Assembly (NCBI GenBank): GCA_023053575.1
Contig: JAKZAP010000010.1
Coordinates: 18,784,628-18,848,627 of the forward strand
Length of the DNA: 64,000 bases
Reading direction: 5' to 3'
From: Branchinecta lynchi
Lineage: Eukaryota; Arthropoda; Branchiopoda; Anostraca; Branchinectidae
The notes beneath the pieces are model-generated. The model saw only the letters and a program-made list of their open reading frames with translations, had not been told where the DNA came from and made no database searches. This document shows, piece after piece, positions 25,701 through 37,700 of this stretch. A program made the translations under genes and the position numbers. Every line of letters starts with the position of its first letter. The stretch's first letter is position 1.

Positions 25701-28700
25701 GCGAAATGAAGTCCGTCAGGTGGTATGTCTCGTTTGTCTCGGGTCAGATTTGTCAACAAAAAAAGAAAGTTAACCAAGAAGTCACATATGCCTGCCTTCT
25801 AGAAGACGCACTGATCACGAACATATTTAAGTGGGTACTGGCAATCGTAAGCTTTCGGAAGCCATCGTGACGCGTCGTAAGCGGCCATTTTGGCGATTTT
25901 CAGCCGATGAGTCATGAAAGGTGACTGGGGGATATATTGATGGGCAATATATTGTCTGGCGTGAGTAACAGCTTCTGTTTATTATACCAAAGACAAAATT
26001 ATATGGAGCGCCGTAGGCACAATTTTTTAAATTGCGTCTCATGCAAAATCTGTCTTTGACCGTAGATCAAACACCGAGACCCTAAGAATTTCCAGAAACC
26101 GAATGGAGTCACTTCCCAGTAGCAGCAGCAACTGAAAGGCTTGTTGTCCTCTCCCACATGAAATGAGCACCGCAGGCGAGATTTAAGTTCGCTTTGTCCT
26201 GCCAAATCAACTATTTCCTGCCAGATCCTAGCTTTCAATGTTTCTCAAATCCCAGTTCTGAAACTGGCTTAATATCCCAGTTAAATGACGCACCCGTCCA
26301 CAAAATAGAGAATATTACGAAAAGCACCGCAGGTTGAATTTTCGAAACATTTATGATTCGAGCGTGTACAAATTAAGGACTACCGATGAAATCTTATGTC
26401 AGTCCTTCTGTCTGCGACTAGTGTTTCACTCAACCTCTTCGAGTTTCGACGGTCTATATAGATACTCTATAAATTTCCGAATCCCAGTTATTATACCCAA
26501 TCAGTTTAGACCGATAGCCTATTCGGGATTCTGTAAACTATCGAATCCCGGTTATTCAAAAATCTACCGAATAATATTCAGATTCGGTATAATTTCGTGG
26601 AAATTAGAACTATAGTCGAGGTTCGTGTGAACTATACCAAATCCTGAAAACTATACCGAATAGATTACCGAATCCCAATCATGATAACGTGTGATTTTGG
26701 ACCGATAAACTATTCGGGATTCTGTGTAACTACCGAATCTCCATAAATATACCGAATACTTCTGGCGTCGAAAAATTACCAAAGAATTTCAGTAAATTCG
26801 CTCACCGAATTCGTAATAACTATCGAATCCTTGCAATTATACGGAATCCCGATGAATATACCGAATAGATTTGTTACCGATAGCATACTTTGGATTCAAT
26901 GTTACTACCGAATCCCCGTAAATATGCCGAATACTTCTGGTATCGAAAAAACACCGAACAACTTCCGTTGCGTCCCAAAATTTCATCGAATCTCAAAAGC
27001 GGGGGGGGGGGGGGGGGGGGGGGGGGGGGCTGAAGCATCGGCCATCTGAAATTTCCCTATTTCGTTGCAGACCGATATGTTCTCCTTGGTAATCATAGAG
27101 ATGCCTGGAGTCTGGGGGCAATAGACCCATCTAGTGGCACATCTTCACTGTTGGAAATAGCAAGAGTTTACGGCAAGCTGGCGACAGATGGTGAGTTTTT
27201 TCTTGCACTTCCCTTTTGACCTGACGTCGAGGAAAATTTGTAGAGTGCGTGTGTGTGTGGGGGGGGGGGGGGGCTCCCTTTACCTTTCGATTTTAGGATT
27301 CTAATTTATATTTGGACTTGAAGCACAATGGGCACTAACTATGCTTTAATTTTTATAACATGCTTCACACACATACATTTCTGACTTCCGCTAGAGAGCG
27401 CTTCTAAAATAAGCCGTTTTTTTGTTATCGCTTGTCATTGACTCTTCGGCGTATCGGCGGGGACGATTTCAGATCATGGCATTGCAAGGCGGGGAAATTC
27501 AAAAACTCTCGGCCATGTACGAAAATCAATCTTTTTGTAGAGCTGAGTGACAAGAGTGCCATAGCTGCTAAAATAAACCGTCTCTGTGGCTGGCAGATTG
27601 CTCTATTGTTATCTGATGAAACTTTCTGTTTGTAGTACCGAAGAAAAGTTTTGTTTTCTGGAATTAAAGTTACAACACTGCCAAAAATGTACAAGTATAA
27701 CCGTCCTACCTGCAGCTGTTTCCAGAGCTTACAAGGAATTCTCAGTTACAACCGTTAATATGAATATTTGTCAACGATACAAATCATCCGGAGTATATAA
27801 TAACAACGAATAGATAAGAAAAAAGAAACTCTGCTTATATCTGTCGAAGCTAGTAAATCGGAGTATGGCAGCAAGCAAAAACTGCATAACGATGTATTAG
27901 CCAAAATAAGTTGTCGAGGAATCTGCTGATTTCTGATGTAACATTGTATTCTAGGGTGTGGTAACGTGGCATCATGATTGTTTGATCCGCCCATTGAACT
28001 TTAACTGCAACCACTTTAAGGAGAATGTGACAATAAATAGGAACAAAAATGAGATTTTCGGGGGTTTCCTGATCAGCTAATTATCCCTCTAAGATGTTAA
28101 GCGAGGGTAAGTGTATTTTTGCGGTATTTCGGTGGCACTTCCGGCAATAGTCGTTATCGAAGAACAGATTAAAGAAAATAGCGATGTGGACTCGACAAAT
28201 CACAAACCAAAATCAGAAGAACCGTTTAAAAGAATATTAAAATTTATGTGTTTAAAAGAAGGAAAAAAAAATCTGTGTAGCCTTTATGTCCAAATCTGTG
28301 AATTTTTCTACAGCCGTTCTGTGTATATGTAAAGTTCGATTTTTTTTTCTTCAATTATTTGCCTGGGAAAGCACAGCAGCTTTCACCCGTAATTCATCCA
28401 GTTCCCCCTACCCCAAAAATCTCGTTTCTGTTTCTTTCAAACAGACCAACGGAAAAAAAAAGCAAGAAAGTAGGCTATTCTTAGTTAGTTCACCCTCTGA
28501 TAGTGTAGGACTAACGACTCCGAACGCGGAACTATGACTACCTGCTTTCACCCCGTGGAAGCAAAGAAAACAAGAGCTACGAGCTCTTATGGCACTTGAC
28601 ACGAGTAGGTGGTGTGAGAAACGAGAAAATAAACCAGAGCATTTTGTCGGAAATTCCATTACTCCTCTCCACCGTGCTTGGATCGAATCTGGACCCTACA

Positions 28701-31700
28701 ATATGTCATCTAAGGCCCAAAATCTGTCTACTCTCCAAGTTTCATTCAGATCACTCCACTCGTTCAATTCCTATGAGAGCCACAACATTTCCGAGACTCC
28801 CCCTCCATCTCCCCCACTGTGGCCGAAAATGACTTGGCCACATAAACTTCGCATATCCATGTCCTCTTCCCGTCCATCAAGTTTAACTCGAATCGGGGCA
28901 TATCTGCAAATTTCCGGCTCCCGCTTCATCATCCTCTACCTTGGTCGGAACCGGTTCGGATGCCAAATGACAAATCTAAGCCGCATAAATTTGGTACTGT
29001 TCAACTTGCATCCTGTTAGGCCAATCCGTTTGGTTTTGAGCATGTCACAAAGTTTCCGGACCCCCCCCCCCCCCAACTCCGCCTGAATCGAACCATTGTT
29101 CGCAGCCTAAGAAAGTCAGTAATTTTCGAATTGTCGCTGCAGGTACGGAAGTCTTCCTAGGGCATTGTGTCGGTTCCTTAAGTCTATTTGGTCGGGTCAC
29201 TAATATGCCTACCAAGTTTTATCCTCCTTCGAACATCTGGAAGTATCCTAGCTAACTCGCGATCACAGATCCCTCGTTGCTAAGTGTTTCACAAAAATTC
29301 CGGTATCCCCTTCAAACTCCCCCCCCTCCCCTAGTATCGAATCCGGTCCTGACTTGGCATGGAACATCTGAGACAATAGTTTTTTGCACCTACCAAGTTT
29401 ATTCAAATCCGATCGCCCGTTCTAAAGTTATAAATGCCACTAGATTGCGGGTTCCCCATCCCTCCACTCCCCCCACGGTGTTCGGATCGTTCAAACGAAT
29501 ATTTTCAAGTCGGTCTATTCGGATCCCTGATATTCCAGCCGAGTTCCATCATCCTAGTATAGAAGTACTGAACTCGCTGAACCACCAGAATCCCCCCCCA
29601 CCCCAACTCCTCCCACAGTGCCGGAATCCGCTCTGGTTATGTCAACGATCTATCTAGGACTTGTGCTTGTTCTTACCACCAAGTGTCATCCCGACCCCTC
29701 ATCTCTAAGCGTCTACCAAGATTTCGCGCCCCCCCCCCCCTCCCCCGCCTTCAGCTCACGGATCCGGTCGGGATTTTAATAAGGTCATCGGGGCACGAGG
29801 TCTAATATCAAGTTTCATTAAGATCCGATCACCCGTTTAAAACATATGAATTCCACAATATTCCAGATTCCCCCTCCCTCCACTCCCCCCACGGTATTCG
29901 GATCGAGAAACTTAATCATTTGGGGTCCATGATATGCCCGCCAAGTTTCATGGTCCTAGCTTACGTGGACGTTCCCGAACTATCAAAACCCGGACCGACC
30001 GACCGACAGAAATTGCGATCGCTATATGGCACTTTGCCGAAGGGCAAGTGCCATAATAAAAAGAAAGAAAGTATAATCTCTTATAGGTTGGCGTCCACGT
30101 AGGAGTCTGAAGTTCTGTAGCTGGGGGGCTGAGGAATACGGCCTAGTCGGTTCAATTGAATGGATCGAGCAGAATCGGAAGCTGTTGGAAAAACAGGCAG
30201 TGGCGTATATCAACGTCGATATTGCCGTTGAAGGTAAATTGTAGCGTACAAATTCTGGTAAAGAGATTTTTGGATATAGTAGGTTGGAGGAGGAGGATTT
30301 GGTTAAGGTCATCGGGAAGACAAATTTTGGGGACCTTCGTCGGCTTGGGAGGTTCCTCAAGCAGTCTATGGAGCATCGGGAGCGCTTTTTGGAGTAAGGG
30401 TTCCCTCTTTTCGGCGTAAACATTGTGTTTGTGAGTGCTATTTTGTGTTTATGTTACTTTCCTACCATGGCCCGACGGGCTTTTTGGAAATAAATTCATT
30501 CATTCATTCATATAGGCCAGAGCTAAATCCCTCTCCTGGTTAGGTTAGAAACTGTTCAGATGCCAGGTGTGATTGCCGATAATGCAAAAGCGATGAAGGG
30601 GAAACGATGTACCATTTTCTCAACGGTGCCGGGAGCTTTCGGAGTTGAGGGGAACAGTTCTGAAGAGTAAAGTTTTGCTTCTACCAGATCCCGATGAAAA
30701 ATTTGTAGCCTGCGCAGTAGTATGGTAGTACTACGAAAACGTTGCATGTAATACTATGTAATAGCAAAGAATACTATCATTTAATGTGCCTCAGACTGGT
30801 CCAATCTTATGTAGTAGTATCCAGTAGCATCCTGTCGTACCATAGTAGCATCCAGTCTTGCTAATAGTAGCATATAGTAGTATGCAGTAACACGGTAGAC
30901 TTGAAGTAGAAGCATGTAGTATCATTGTTAGTACTGCATGCTACTTTTTCGTACTACTTCATAGTACTATTATGAGATAAAGTTTTCATCGGGATATCAT
31001 GAAAGCCCCACGGAATGGGCTATTATCAATATATGTTATTATGTGGATAGAGCGCTGAAGCTAGGAGTCATGGGAGACATTAAGCCCTGGCCCTTGGACT
31101 TGGAAATATATATTATTATTATTATATTGCTGAACCTGATTGTTTCCGTATGTGTGTTGCACAGGGTTGTTGGACTAGGGGTAAACTATCAGTCACTCTG
31201 GATTGTCTCGGTGTTTGTTGCAATATTCGTATTAATAAGGTTTATTGACCCAGGCTACCTATAAAATAAAACGACGTATAAGCACAGCACAAGCATTAAG
31301 TAAGCGCAAGCATGGTATAGGCACAGCAGGGGATTAAGCACAAGCATAGCGGAATGCTACATCTTCCTTCTTTTGTCATTTAAGCTGCCTGCATTTCCTC
31401 TTACATGAACACTCAACACTCGCTCCTACTCATCCACTGTGAGCAGGCTTACACACTGTAATAACTACCTTCAGAAAGGTATGTGTAAGAAGGTGCTAGG
31501 CTCGCTTCTTACATATTCACTAACTAGTTCACTTCTTCTTCCTCTCATACTGTCTCTATTTACAGGTTGAGCCTTTTAGGTGGGTTGACAGCTCTTCCAG
31601 ACCTGGTTCGGATCGGTTGATGTAAACCGATAGTAGTGGTACCGGAGCTGGTGCTAGGTCTCACCACCGTATGCCTGTCTGGCATCCCGGAACCTCCAGT

Positions 31701-34700
31701 GGGTGTTACCTCCACGCGGGGTGCAGCTGGTAGCAATGGTGTGACAGGTAAGGGTGAGCTGTAACATTCGTTCTGCGACTCTGCTGGGGGTGTGCGATCT
31801 CTGCCAGCGAGTATGTTGGGCGATTGCTGGTTCGGCGAGACTGATGCAGCCCTGCCTTGTTGATCTTCAGGACGGCATTGTGGAAGGTCCGATAGGTGCT
31901 TCCTATTCCTTCTTATCACCGACCCATCCTCTGTTTCCACGATATACGATCGCGGCAGCTCTGAACAGGCAATGACGGTTGCTGGACTCCAGATGCTTTG
32001 CGGGGATGCTTGAACACGTACTGAATCCCCTACTTCAAGTGGAGGCAGGGATTTAGCTGATTTGTCATAGTGAGACTTCTGCCGCTGCTGCCTCTCCGCA
32101 CGGGAGTTCAGAAATTCCTTTTCTGGGACTACTTTCTTTTGTAGATGGTTGGTCGTGCATGGTAGGATCGATCGTAGCTGGCGGCTCATCAGGAGTTGAG
32201 CTGGTGCAGCCAGGCCATCTACAGGCGTGTTCCTGTACTCTAAGAGTCCCAGGTAGGGGTCGTCACCATTTTCGGATGCCTTGGTCATCAGGCTCTTGGC
32301 TGTCTGTACTGATTTCTCGATTAATCCGTTGGATTGCGGATAGATTGGACTGGATGTGAGGTGTCTGAATCCCCATGCCTTTGCAAATCCCTGGAATTCT
32401 GTTGAGGCGTATTGTGGGCCATTATCAGATATGAATACCGCTGGTATTCCATATCGAGCGAAATGGGTTTTCAGTTTGCTAATCACTGCCTTTGACGTGA
32501 GGGTATTCAGTTTATCGACTTCGAAAAATCGACTGTGATAATCTGCAGTGATTAAGAAATCAGTTCCATTCCACTTGAAGAGGTCAGATGCAGCCTTTTG
32601 CCATGGCAGAGGTGGGACAGAATGGTTGATCAAAGGCTCTTTTTGGTTTGAAGGCAGGTTTTTGGCACAAGTTCTGCACTTCCGGATATACTGCTCGATG
32701 TCTCCATTCAGACCTGGCCAGTAGACCAGCATGCGTGCCCGTTGCTTGGTTTTATCCACACCCAGGTGGGCAGCATGTAGTTGCGTCAGGATTTCAGGTT
32801 GTAAAGCTTGGGGTATCACGAGTCTCTCTCCTTTAAAGATGATGCCATTTGCTGTAGAGAGTTCATGCTGGATGCTCCAAAACATGACAATATTTGACTG
32901 GCACCTTTTCCTGCAGCTTGGCCATCCATTTTCTATAGCCTTGAGGACATCATTCAGTTGGGGGTCTTTGCCGGTTTCATCCTTGATTGCTGCTAACTTG
33001 CTATCACTCACAGGTAAGTGTTTGCCGATTTGGTGCACATACACATCGATTTCCTTCTGTAGTTTGTCGTCTGTGTCGGGTAAGTGCAGCCTGGACAGAG
33101 CGTCAGCCACAGGAATCTCTGATCCAGGTCGAAACTGCAAGTGGAGATCGTAAGGCTGAAGCTGCAGCATAAGTCTCTGGACTCGAGGAGGGGCTTTGTG
33201 GACTGGATTGGAAACTATGGTCTCCAGTGGCCGATGATCTGTTATGACTGTAACACGTCTTCCATACAAATAGTGGTGAAAATGTTTGCAGCCGTAGACA
33301 ACCGCATACAACTCCTTTTCGAGTTGCGAGTATTTTTGTTCTGTCTTGTTCAGTGCCCGAGACGCGTACGCTACCACTTCCCCATCACAGCAAAGATGGG
33401 CTCCCAAACCGTGGCCCGAGGCATCAACTTTCAATTCTACATCTGTACTTGTGTAGTTGAAGAATGATGTATTTGAGACAATGGAGTGCTTAAGATCTGA
33501 CAAGACTGCATCGTGCTCTGGGCCCCAAGATAATGTGTCTTGTTTGATGACGTCGCGGAGGACCTTGTTTTGGGTAGACAGATTTGGTATGTATTTTGCC
33601 AGGTAGTTCAGCATACCTAACAGAGTGAGGAGCTCTTCGCGTGTTTGGGGACTGGGCATTTGATGAATGGCTTTCAGTTTTTTCGGGATCTGGCTTCATG
33701 CCTTCTGCTCCAATGATGTGTCCGAAGTAGCAAACATTGCTAACACCAAACTGGCACTTGTCTCTGTTAAATCTCACCCCCTTTTTCAGGGCTCGCTCCA
33801 GGAGTGCTTTCAGCCTCTCATCGTGCTCTTCCTTGGTTCTACCAAATACCAGGATATCATCGATTATAACAGCGAAGCCTTCTAGCCCTTCAAATGTTTC
33901 CTCCATTCGTCTCTGGAACTCGTCCTGGGCTGAGATGATGCCGAAAGGCATTCTCCGAAACCGAAACCTGCCATATATGGTGCTGAATGTCATCGTGTAA
34001 GATGCGCTTTGGGAAAGTACAAGCGACCAGTACCCAGACCGTGCATCCAGTTTGCTAAACACGGTTGCACCATAAAGTTTCGAGGTTGCATCCTCCAGGG
34101 TAGGTATGGGGTAGTATGGGCGCTTAATGCATTTATTCAAGTCCACAGGATCTATGCACAACCGCACGCTTCCATCTTTTTTTTCCACCATGACCATTGA
34201 GTTAACCCACTCAGTGGGTTCAGTTACTTTTTCGATTATTCCATCCTTCTCCATCCGTATTAGCTCCTGTAAGAGTTTATCCTTTAATGCTTCAGGTACT
34301 CTTCTAGCAGGGTAGGCAGTAGGTACTGATCCACCCTTCAGATGAATATTGCACTCGCCTTCCAGTCGACCGATTCCATCAAAGACTTTTTTGTACTGAT
34401 CTTGTATACACGTCTGGGGTTCGCCTGAGTTCACGTTGAGGATCAGCTTAATCAAGTCCAAACTGATGCTAGATCGGTAGCCTATGATGGGAGCAGATGG
34501 TGAGTCAACAACATAGAATTTATGCAACGCAGCAGAGCTAGTTTTGTGGCTACAGTTTAGGTCACAGGTTCCAAGAACTGGTGTCTTGGCACGACAGTAG
34601 CTAGTGAGTCTTTGGTTAGTCGACTGGAGTTTGGGTTTTGGGCTGAGCTGATCAAAGACTGATTTGGGAATGATGTTAGCTTGGGCCCCTGTATCCAGTT

Positions 34701-37700
34701 TGAAGCCGACTGGAAGCTGATTGTTTATTACGAGAGTAACAATGGCTTCGTCTTTCGCATTGTCCTGATTGATGACGTACAGGAATACTGTCTCATCTTC
34801 TTCTGGAGTTGCTCCTGTTTGCTCGTTTTCTTCATCTATCGCACTCACAGTCTTGCTCCGACAGACTTTGGCAAAATGATTTGGTTTCCTACACTGTGAG
34901 CACATTTTACCTTTTGCTGGGCAAACATGTTTGGGCGAGTATGCCCCTCCACAAAAGTAGCATTCTTTACTTTTTGGAACGTTACTTGCCAACTCTCTCT
35001 GACTTCGAAAGCTATTTCGAGGTGAGCTGCGTGTAACTGCATCTATTTCCTGCTTAAGTGGTATGGAGTTGCTTCCACTAAATGATTTTAACTGAGCCTG
35101 GGTCATCTCGTGGGTTCTGCATCTTGCAACAGCATTTTCTAGTGTCAATGAGTCACCTTCAGCCAGTAGTTTCTCCCTGACTGCCTGGTTTTTGATTCCA
35201 CAGACGATTCTATCCCGAATCATCTCGTCCTGTTCCTTATACAGACATGGTTTAGCTAATGTCTTCAAGTCTGTAATGTACTTTTCGACACTTTCACCTT
35301 CCAACTGGTCCCGCTTTTGGAAGAGGAACCTTGCAAAGACAGTATTTTTCTTTGGACTGGCGTATTTCCGGAAGTGTTCTAGGAGAGGTTCTGTTTTGTG
35401 AGCTTCGCCATCCTGAAGCTCAAAGGTATTGAATATTTCTCTGCCTTTTTCCCCAGTCCAGATCAGAAGATAAGCACACATGGCCTTCTCAGTTTTTCCT
35501 GCAAGGGGTCCGATGAACATCAGCTGGACATGCTGTTCGAAGCGACTCCATTCTTCAGCAAGGGAGCTAGCATCCCAGTTTATGGTTGGTTGCTGGACCT
35601 CCATGGTGAATTATGGATCCCACTTCTGACACCATGCAATATTCGTATTAATAAGGTTTATTGACCCAGGCTACCTATAAAATAAAACGACGTATAAGCA
35701 CAGCACAAGCATTAAGTAAGCGCAAGCATGGTATAGGCACAGCAGGGGATTAAGCACAAGCATAGCGGAATGCTACATTTGTTACATTTTCACGGCGCCC
35801 CTTTAACTGTTTTTTTTTTGTTCTGCAGACTAATTTAGTTATGATAGTTTATCATACAAATCTATTGTCATGGTTAAACAACCAAATTTATGAGCACTGT
35901 AAAAAGAAAATCAATATCTCTGTCGGTACACTAAGAAATCAGTCATTTTCCGACGCATTTTTTAGGTGGGACAGTGTTTGGCCGCCCTAGAGCTAGATGT
36001 TTATTTTTTAGTCAAGCTCTTTTCCTTGGATTGTTTGAGTCAAATGTTAGATTTGTGGGATCCCATCGAAACCTTTGGTCGTGTTTTTTAATAAACCCTT
36101 CTTCCATTCATTCATACTTTCTGGTCGATTTTTGACATTTGGTCGGCAATAGGGAAGATTCTGGAGAGAGGGTGGGATAGCATGGCTGAACCGAAAACCT
36201 TAGCTCTTTTCTGCGGTCTTTCAATTCAATTCAATTCAATTTAATCTAAAAAACAAATAACGGACAAGCCGATGGGTTGTTTTTACGTCATAACAGAACA
36301 ATCTACAAATATATCGAAAATGATGTGAGTACATACACTGTAGGCATACCTAAAACATAGGTTCAACGGTTCAGTCCTTGGCTCCTTTCATTTCGGTCCC
36401 GTACATTAGCAGATTTCGCTCAAGGTTGATTCTTAGTCACCGTGTTTTAAGGATCAAGGTTTTATATTTGACGTTGCAAAACGGATATGTCAGCTACATT
36501 TTACTAGAGCTATATTTCGGCCCTTCTTGTCAAGGATCCTCTTCAGGCTCAAGCTGGAGCTGGCTCAAGCTGGAAAATGATCTTGTGAAAATGAAGCTCT
36601 TGTGAAATTGAAGCACTAATAAAATGTAGCTGACGTATGAATGGATTAATCTATTTATTACCCATCAATTAAAAAAATAGATCAATTGGTTGACACTGCT
36701 GTTTTGAGCACAAACAACCGCCAACAAAGAACGAGAACAATTACCCCCCCCCCCCCTTCAAATTAAAACGCTGCAGGTAATGAGAGATAAGCGAAATAAG
36801 GCAATCTTAGATGGAAAAGAAGTTTTTGTTTTAATAAAATAGGTGAATAAACCCAGTCTCAATAAAAGTGAAAAAATCGCTATGATTCTTATTGTTCTTA
36901 AGCTTTTTATAGGAATCTGATAATATTTTTTTGAAGGGATTTTGTAGAATCTGTAAGAAGTTATGAGTTGGGTGGAATTTCTTCAAGAACTTCTGACTTT
37001 TAAGGAAACTACTCACTTTATGGGAAAGCAGTACCGCTACTCTACAACGTGCTTGTTGATTCAACCAAACTGATCCCGAACCCGAACCCTGCCGAAGTCA
37101 GCGCAGGTCGAAAAACTATGTACGACACCTGGATGAAGGCATACCCAGATGGAGACAGGCCGAAGTAAGTTGGCTCATGTTCTTCTGTCACCACTACATT
37201 CAGTATCAGTGAGAACAGATAAGAAGTAGAACCTCCGTCTCCCGATCTCTGTTCTACAACCATGTGAGGACGAATTTGAAAAATTCTGAAAAAGGGTCTG
37301 AAAAACCCTTTAGATCTAACTCGTGAAGCAGTTCCGGTTAGATACTCCATCAGAACCTGAGCAAAGATTTGCATTTCATCATCCTTGACACATCATGCCT
37401 CCCGATTTTAACCCTTCCAGTTAAGACTGTCGAGAAGTGTAGCTCTGACAATTCAAACCTGGAGCCCCTCAAGCCCTTCTCTGTGTCCGCTACCACCGTA
37501 GTTTCGTTCCACCATTTGTAACATTTACTTGACTATCAAATCTGAGTGTATTTGTCATAGTTCCCAGTTTGGGAGCTATAGTTTGGGATCCCAAAAAGTA
37601 AGTGACGGGATACCTATGATTTCGTAAAAGTTTCCATCTGTCTGTCTGTCCCTCTGTTAGCACGACAAGGGGTGGGGGAGAGGTTTCAGTTTAAGGGGCG

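Larger units (their letters stand above)
31219..35777 (-). mobile_element. Full-length Ty3/gypsy LTR retrotransposon
   Basis: A 4559-bp element in the intron between peptidase exons 9 and 10, transcribed against the gene. It has 143-bp LTRs that start TG and end CA and look identical, a 5-bp target duplication TTTGT (31214-31218 and 35778-35782), a tRNA-Leu primer site, a purine tract, and one gag-pol reading frame with no env. Domain order RT, RNase H, integrase is that of Ty3/gypsy; the protein resembles the K02A2.6-like families common in invertebrates. The coding region is open except for one frame break in RT. Confidence 0.97.

Noticed and set aside
28589..29086. 165-residue plus-strand frame
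   Set aside because: Lies in R1 modules; Pro/Ser-rich translation of C-rich repeats, no conserved motif.
32731..33153. 140-residue plus-strand frame
   Set aside because: Antisense shadow of the retrotransposon pol gene.
35600..35777. tRNA-Leu gene fragment
   Set aside because: The 18-nt match is the retrotransposon primer site; no rest of a tRNA is present.
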